Notes under the pieces: generated by a model
What the model saw: only the letters and a program-made list of their open reading frames with translations
Databases searched by the model: none
What the model was told of the DNA's origin: nothing
Assembly: GCF_019393635.1 (NCBI RefSeq)
Contig: NC_057861.1
Coordinates: 168,184,303-168,248,302, forward strand
From: Dromiciops gliroides
Taxonomy: Eukaryota; Chordata; Mammalia; Microbiotheria; Microbiotheriidae
DNA: 64,000 nucleotides
Direction: 5' to 3'
Position numbers and translations under genes: made by a program
Part shown: one piece after another, positions 60,302 through 64,000 of the stretch
How positions within the stretch are numbered: the first letter of the stretch is position 1
How the letters are laid out: each line of letters begins with the position of its first letter

Positions 60302-60956
60302 TTTTTTTCCCCCAGAAGTCAAAGAGCTTTATTCCAATGCAGCAAACTTTGGGGAGCAGAGGTGGGGGACTGGCATTTAATCTTCCTCCTCCTCATTGCC
60401 AGTGCTGGCCCTTCCCTGGCCCTTCTAGGCATTCTTCCTCTTGACCCTGCCTGCTCGGCCCCGCGGTAGGGTGAATGCAGGGAGAATCCAGTCGCACTAT
60501 GAAGGAGCGGATGTTCACCACCTGCTTTCGGACTCTGATGAGCTTCTGGCGGATCAGCACCCGGGGGCGGTGGATGGACTTGGCCAGGCCCAGTTTGAAG
60601 ACCTGCCTCTGCTGCTCCAGGAAGTCCTTGATCTTCAGGCTCAGGATGTACTCCAGCTTCATCTTGCCCTCGTCCAGGACGCCCACGTGCACCAGCCTCC
60701 GGAGCAGGGCATTGCTTTCGAACAGGCTCCGGGGTTCCTTCTCCAGCGTTGGCAGCTCCCACAACGCCTTGCGAATCTTGGCCAGCGTGAACTTGACCCG
60801 CCACACCTTGCACTTATTGCGGATCCCATAGTTGCTGATCAGCTTCAGCTCCTGGTTCAACCGCGAATTCTAGAAGGGTTGCCAAGGCGTCTGGCATCTT
60901 GGCCTAGCGGGGAGGTCTGGCTCGCCTCCCTCACTCTTCAGAACTTACCAGGAAAC
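60302..60956 (-). pseudogene. RPS9: RPS9 processed pseudogene (ribosomal protein uS4)
   Basis: RPS9 is a small-subunit ribosomal protein (uS4 family, 194 residues in human). Minus-strand sequence from ATG at 60897 to ~60375 follows it without introns: [96 protein letters not shown] and SFIVRLDS, the S4 RNA-binding domain region. About 15 codons after the start are lost and altered, part of the C-terminal region is deleted, and the C-terminal Lys/Glu-rich tail is read in a shifted frame. An AATAAA signal (minus, ~60332) and short A tail precede a 17-bp near-duplication: GCATGCTGCTTACTTTC (60285-60301) versus GCATGCTGTTTACCTTC (60957-60973). L1-mediated retrocopy, non-functional. Confidence 0.95.
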
Positions 60957-60984
60957 GCATGCTGTTTACCTTCTGATGTTTCTT

Positions 60985-63083
60985 TCTTTCTTTCGTGCTC
61001 TAAGAGAAACAAAATGACACCACTATGTTGGGGTCAAGGTGCAGTGTGTCTGACTGTGGCTGATCAGACCAATATCAGCTCGGAAGGCTCTACTGTAGGT
61101 CATGCACAAATAGTCCCTATGAACATTTGGTGTATAGATGTCTCTAAATTTGTACATCTCACATTTCCTTTAAGCTACTGCTTTGCTCATAAAGCAGTGT
61201 CTTTTTTGATGTGGGCATTCCATGCTGGGCAGTCCTATATCAGTGTCTCCCATGTCTCACAATCAATTCCAAAGTTTTTCAGAGAGACTTTGAGAGTGTT
61301 CTTGTATTATTTCTTCTGACCCTCCATGTGATTGCTTGCCTTGTGTGAGTTTTCCAGAAAAGTCTTTTAGGCAAATGTATCTTTGGCATTTGAACAACAT
61401 GACCACTCTCTGCAGTAGAGTTTGAATGCTTGGCAGTTCAGCTCAAGAAAGGACAGTGATGGGGCAGCTAGGTGGCACAGTGGATAGAGCACCGGCCCTA
61501 GAGTCAGGAGGACCTGAGTTCAAATCTGGCCTCAGACACTTAACACTTACTAGCTGTGTGATCCTGGGCAAGTCACTTAACCCCAATTGCCTCACTTAAA
61601 AAAAAAGAAGAAAGGACAGCAATGTCTGGTACCCTATCTTGCCAGGTGATTTTCAGAATCTTCCTAAAACAATTGAAGTGGAATTCAGTTTCCTGGCATG
61701 GCACTGGTAGACTGTCCAGGTTTCACAGGCATACCACAATGAGGTCAGCACAATGTTTGGTAGGCAGCCTGATAACTCTTTTCTCTCATACTTTCCTATG
61801 GAGCCTATCAAATACTGAGCCAGTTCTGGCAATGTCTATGTCAACCTTATCATCTATGTGGACATCCCTGGAAAGTATACTGCTAAGTAAGATAAATGAA
61901 CTTATCCACAGCATTAAAAATTTCTCCATTTTCTGTAACTGATGGTTTCACATATGGATGTCGTGGTACTTACTGGTTGGTGGAGAACCTCTGTTTTCTT
62001 TATGTTAATTGTCAGGCCAAAATTAGCACTGGTGGTAAAAAAATTGATCCATACACTGTTGTATCTCAGTCTCAGAGGCTACATTTGGTGCATAATCATC
62101 TGCAAACAAAAAGTTGTGTAACGATCCTCCCTTCACTTTAGTTCTGGCTTGTAGCCTTTTCAAGTTAAATAATTTACTGTCAGTGCAGTGGTTGACCTTG
62201 AAGCCATTTTTATCCTCGTTGAATGAGTCTGAAAATATTACAGAAGACATTATGTTAAAAAAACAAACATGGAAGCAAGCACACAGCCCTCCTTCACTCC
62301 ATTGGTGACTGGGAAAGTGAGAGTATTACCCATCATCCAGAACCTGTGTAAGCATGTTGTCATGAAACTGATGTACAATACTGATGAAGTTCTCCAGGAA
62401 ACCAAAATTCATCATGATCTTTTGTAGGCCCTCATGATTGACAATATCAAAGGCCTTGATTAAACTGATGAACATTGTGTTTAGACCTCTTTTCTGCTTC
62501 TGGCATTTTTCCTGGAGTTGTTGGGTACCAAAAACCATATTGACCATTCCTTGTCCCTTTCTGAAGCCACACTGGCTCTCAGGTAAATGAATAACTTCCA
62601 GGTGAAAGATAAGCAGTTTTAAGGAAGACTTTGGCAAGAATCTTGCTGGCAATAACTAAGAGAGAGAACCTCCCTATGACTGTCACAGGACAACATATTT
62701 CCTTTATAGAGATGAACAATGGAAGCATCCTTGATATACTGGGATAACCTCCTCTTTTCATATAACCTGGAAGATATCTGTCAGCTTTTGTATGAGCGGT
62801 GGATCACCTGCCTTGTAGGTCTCTGATGGAATGGAATCAGCACCAGGCACTTTGTCTCATGAGAGGAGTCTAATGGCATTCAAAATTAGTTAAGTTAAAG
62901 AGAGATTGATTTCAATCTAGTCAGGTATATAGTCAATGTCTTCAGCATTGGTTGATGATGATCTGTTTAGAACACAATGGAAGTGTTAAAGTCATCTCTC
63001 CAACATCATGTTCTTATAACTGCTCAGTGTGGCTCCATCAGAACCGAGTAGTTGAGATGCACCAAAGTCCTCTGGATTGCTAC
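60985..63083 (-). repeat. RTE-type LINE, antisense, inactive
   Basis: RTE elements encode an endonuclease and reverse transcriptase. Minus 62652-62326 reads LPESQCGFRKGQG, then LISLIKAFDIVNHEGLQKIM-like text, then FHDNMLTQVLDDG, matching the RT domain up to and past the conserved AFD region. Minus 62250-62023 carries KLFNLKRLQARTKVKGG and FLFADDYA, the RT catalytic F-A-D-D motif. Downstream sequence to 60985 is the rest of the ORF and 3' end with stops and frameshifts. A SINE at 61457 interrupts it. Its 5' end is cut at the retroviral LTR at 63084. Confidence 0.8.
61445..61619 (+). repeat. Marsupial short SINE with 12-bp duplication, inside the RTE, older subfamily
   Basis: Body 61457-61607: GGGGCAGCTAGGTGGCACAG, GATAGAGCACCGGCCC, GAGTCAGGAGGACC, GACACTTAACACTTAC, CCCCAATTGCCTCAC. 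AAGAAAGGACAG at 61445-61456 and 61608-61619. The clearest older-subfamily copy in sense orientation. Confidence 0.95.
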
Positions 63084-63546
63084 TGTGAGATTAAAATTGG
63101 ATATTAGATCATAAATCTACCCTACTTAACCTTTCCCTTAATTTATCTCCCAGACTAGTAAATGGAAGAAGCTTCTGGTTTTCTAGATAGAGCTTTTATT
63201 GTATGGTAGTCACAAGGTGATGTTGATTAGAAGGATAGGAAAGTAGAAATACAATACAATCGTCTTAAGTCTAGGCTTAGTCTATATTCTGTATAAAACT
63301 CACCAAGTCAAACTCCAGTCCGCGTCTGTCTGTGCAGCCAGGAGACCAGTGGAGTAGGAAAAAGGCCCCGCTTCCGTTCTCTCCTTGCCTTTTAAGCTCG
63401 CACCCCGGAAGTCGGGTGCTCAGCAGGCAATCTGGCGTGTGTCGCAGGCGGACTGGTGTGCTGTTGTTCTCTTCCCCAAAAGGGTGGTCCTAAAAAAAAC
63501 TGGCGTCTCTCCATTATCTAACCGACTGTTAAAACTTTTTACCACA
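63084..63546 (-). mobile_element. 3' LTR of an endogenous retrovirus (~463 bp), antisense
   Basis: On the minus strand the LTR begins TGTGGTAAAA at 63546 and ends TCTCACA at 63084, giving TG...CA ends. A promoter-like CTTAAAAGGC lies near 63390 downstream of a CpG-containing U3, and an AATAAAAG polyadenylation signal lies near 63196. Immediately upstream (63558-63547) is a polypurine tract AAAAGGGGGGAA, the plus-strand primer site. This order (tract, then LTR) marks the 3' end of a provirus. It abuts RTE sequence on its downstream side. Confidence 0.85.
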
Positions 63547-63558
63547 TTCCCCCCTTTT
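63547..63558 (-). other. Polypurine tract of the endogenous retrovirus
   Basis: AAAAGGGGGGAA directly preceding the LTR's TG on the minus strand, as in retroviral plus-strand priming. Confidence 0.85.
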
Positions 63559-64000
63559 GTTCCTCAAGAAACAAAATATTTCCCTGACGGAACAGTAAAA
63601 AGAATATAACTATTGCTAACTAATAATATGTGAACAATATAGAAAAGGAAGAGAGGAAAGTTTTGTCCAGAGGGGTGATTTTTTTGTCCTCATGAACCGA
63701 CGCTTTGACATTAGTCTTGCAAAGGGAGAGCCTCTGCAGAGAGTACATGTTACAGATAGTGTATATTATAACAGAAAGGAGATAGTAAAAACTAACAAAA
63801 CATATAAAGTCTCTGAGTTCTCTTGTCTTCTTGAAGTGGTAAGATGTCATCAGGAGGAAACTGGATTCTGGACTCTGGTCTGGATTCTGGTCTGGAAAAA
63901 CTGGATTCTGGACTAGCTGGATTCTCTTCTTTAACTGTTTGAATTGCTGTATTTTTACTAAACCTTAGCATAGCATTGTCAATGATCAAATTAATAAATT
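63559..64000 (-). mobile_element. 3' internal end of the endogenous retrovirus, running off the window
   Basis: Between the window edge and the polypurine tract are two overlapping open frames on the minus strand: 63989-63792 (hydrophilic, with short Pro/Glu/Ser repeats from a duplicated 'tctggattctgg'-type unit at 63860-63910) and 63850-63620 (with a hydrophobic stretch that could span a membrane). By position this would be the end of env or an accessory region, but neither is recognised. Whether env is intact cannot be judged because the rest lies outside. Confidence 0.55.

Noticed and set aside
60441..61319. 292-codon plus-strand open frame, the longest in the window
   Set aside because: It is the antisense of the RPS9 retrocopy running into the antisense of the RTE LINE; not a gene.

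Overview
This is a stretch of mammalian nuclear DNA, almost certainly marsupial and probably from an Australian lineage. It is AT-rich and intron/intergenic-like, with no prokaryotic gene organisation. The marsupial call rests on about twenty copies of a ~150 bp tRNA-derived SINE. In its sense orientation this SINE starts with a GGCAGCTAGGTGGC-type head, carries a B-box-like GAGTTCAAATCC, and ends near GTGACCCTGGGCAAGTCACTTAACC plus an A-rich tail. A longer MAR1-like CORE-SINE and many older MIR copies accompany it. I found no intact host protein-coding gene and no convincing exon. Nearly all of the interpretable content is transposable elements, simple repeats and one processed pseudogene. 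Family names are from recognition, not a database search.

Layout: 1-130 and 420-860 form a GC- and CpG-rich patch, the only promoter-like region, followed by a pyrimidine microsatellite (992-1208). 1.5-5 kb holds MIR, an L2 carrying two SINEs (one itself split by a younger SINE), and an L1 3' end split by a SINE. 6.2-7.4 kb is an unassigned mid-repeat containing an extreme (TA)n tract. 7.4-19.9 kb is mostly unique-looking DNA with scattered SINEs, an RTE fragment and an L3/CR1 fragment. 19,993-23,335 is the most complete element: an ORF1-only (HAL1-like) LINE, antisense, bounded by an exact 14-bp target-site duplication and inserted into an older SINE. 25-28 kb is an L1 ORF2 fragment broken by three SINEs. 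30-45 kb mixes L1, L2, L3, RTE, MIR and SINEs. 45.68-46.67 kb is a candidate LTR with a primer-binding-site-like sequence. 47-55 kb is MIR, SINE and microsatellite DNA. 56.2-59.3 kb is an old L3/CR1-like LINE (antisense) interrupted by a mid-repeat that is itself interrupted by an L1. 60,302-60,956 is an RPS9 processed pseudogene. 60,985-63,083 is an RTE LINE (antisense), abutted at 63,084 by the 3' LTR and 3' end of an endogenous retrovirus that runs off the window.

No genes work together here. The biology is layered retrotransposition: L2/L3/MIR first, then RTE, L1 and mid-repeats, then marsupial SINEs of at least two subfamilies mobilised in trans. Several insertions have exact duplications that let the order of events be read directly.
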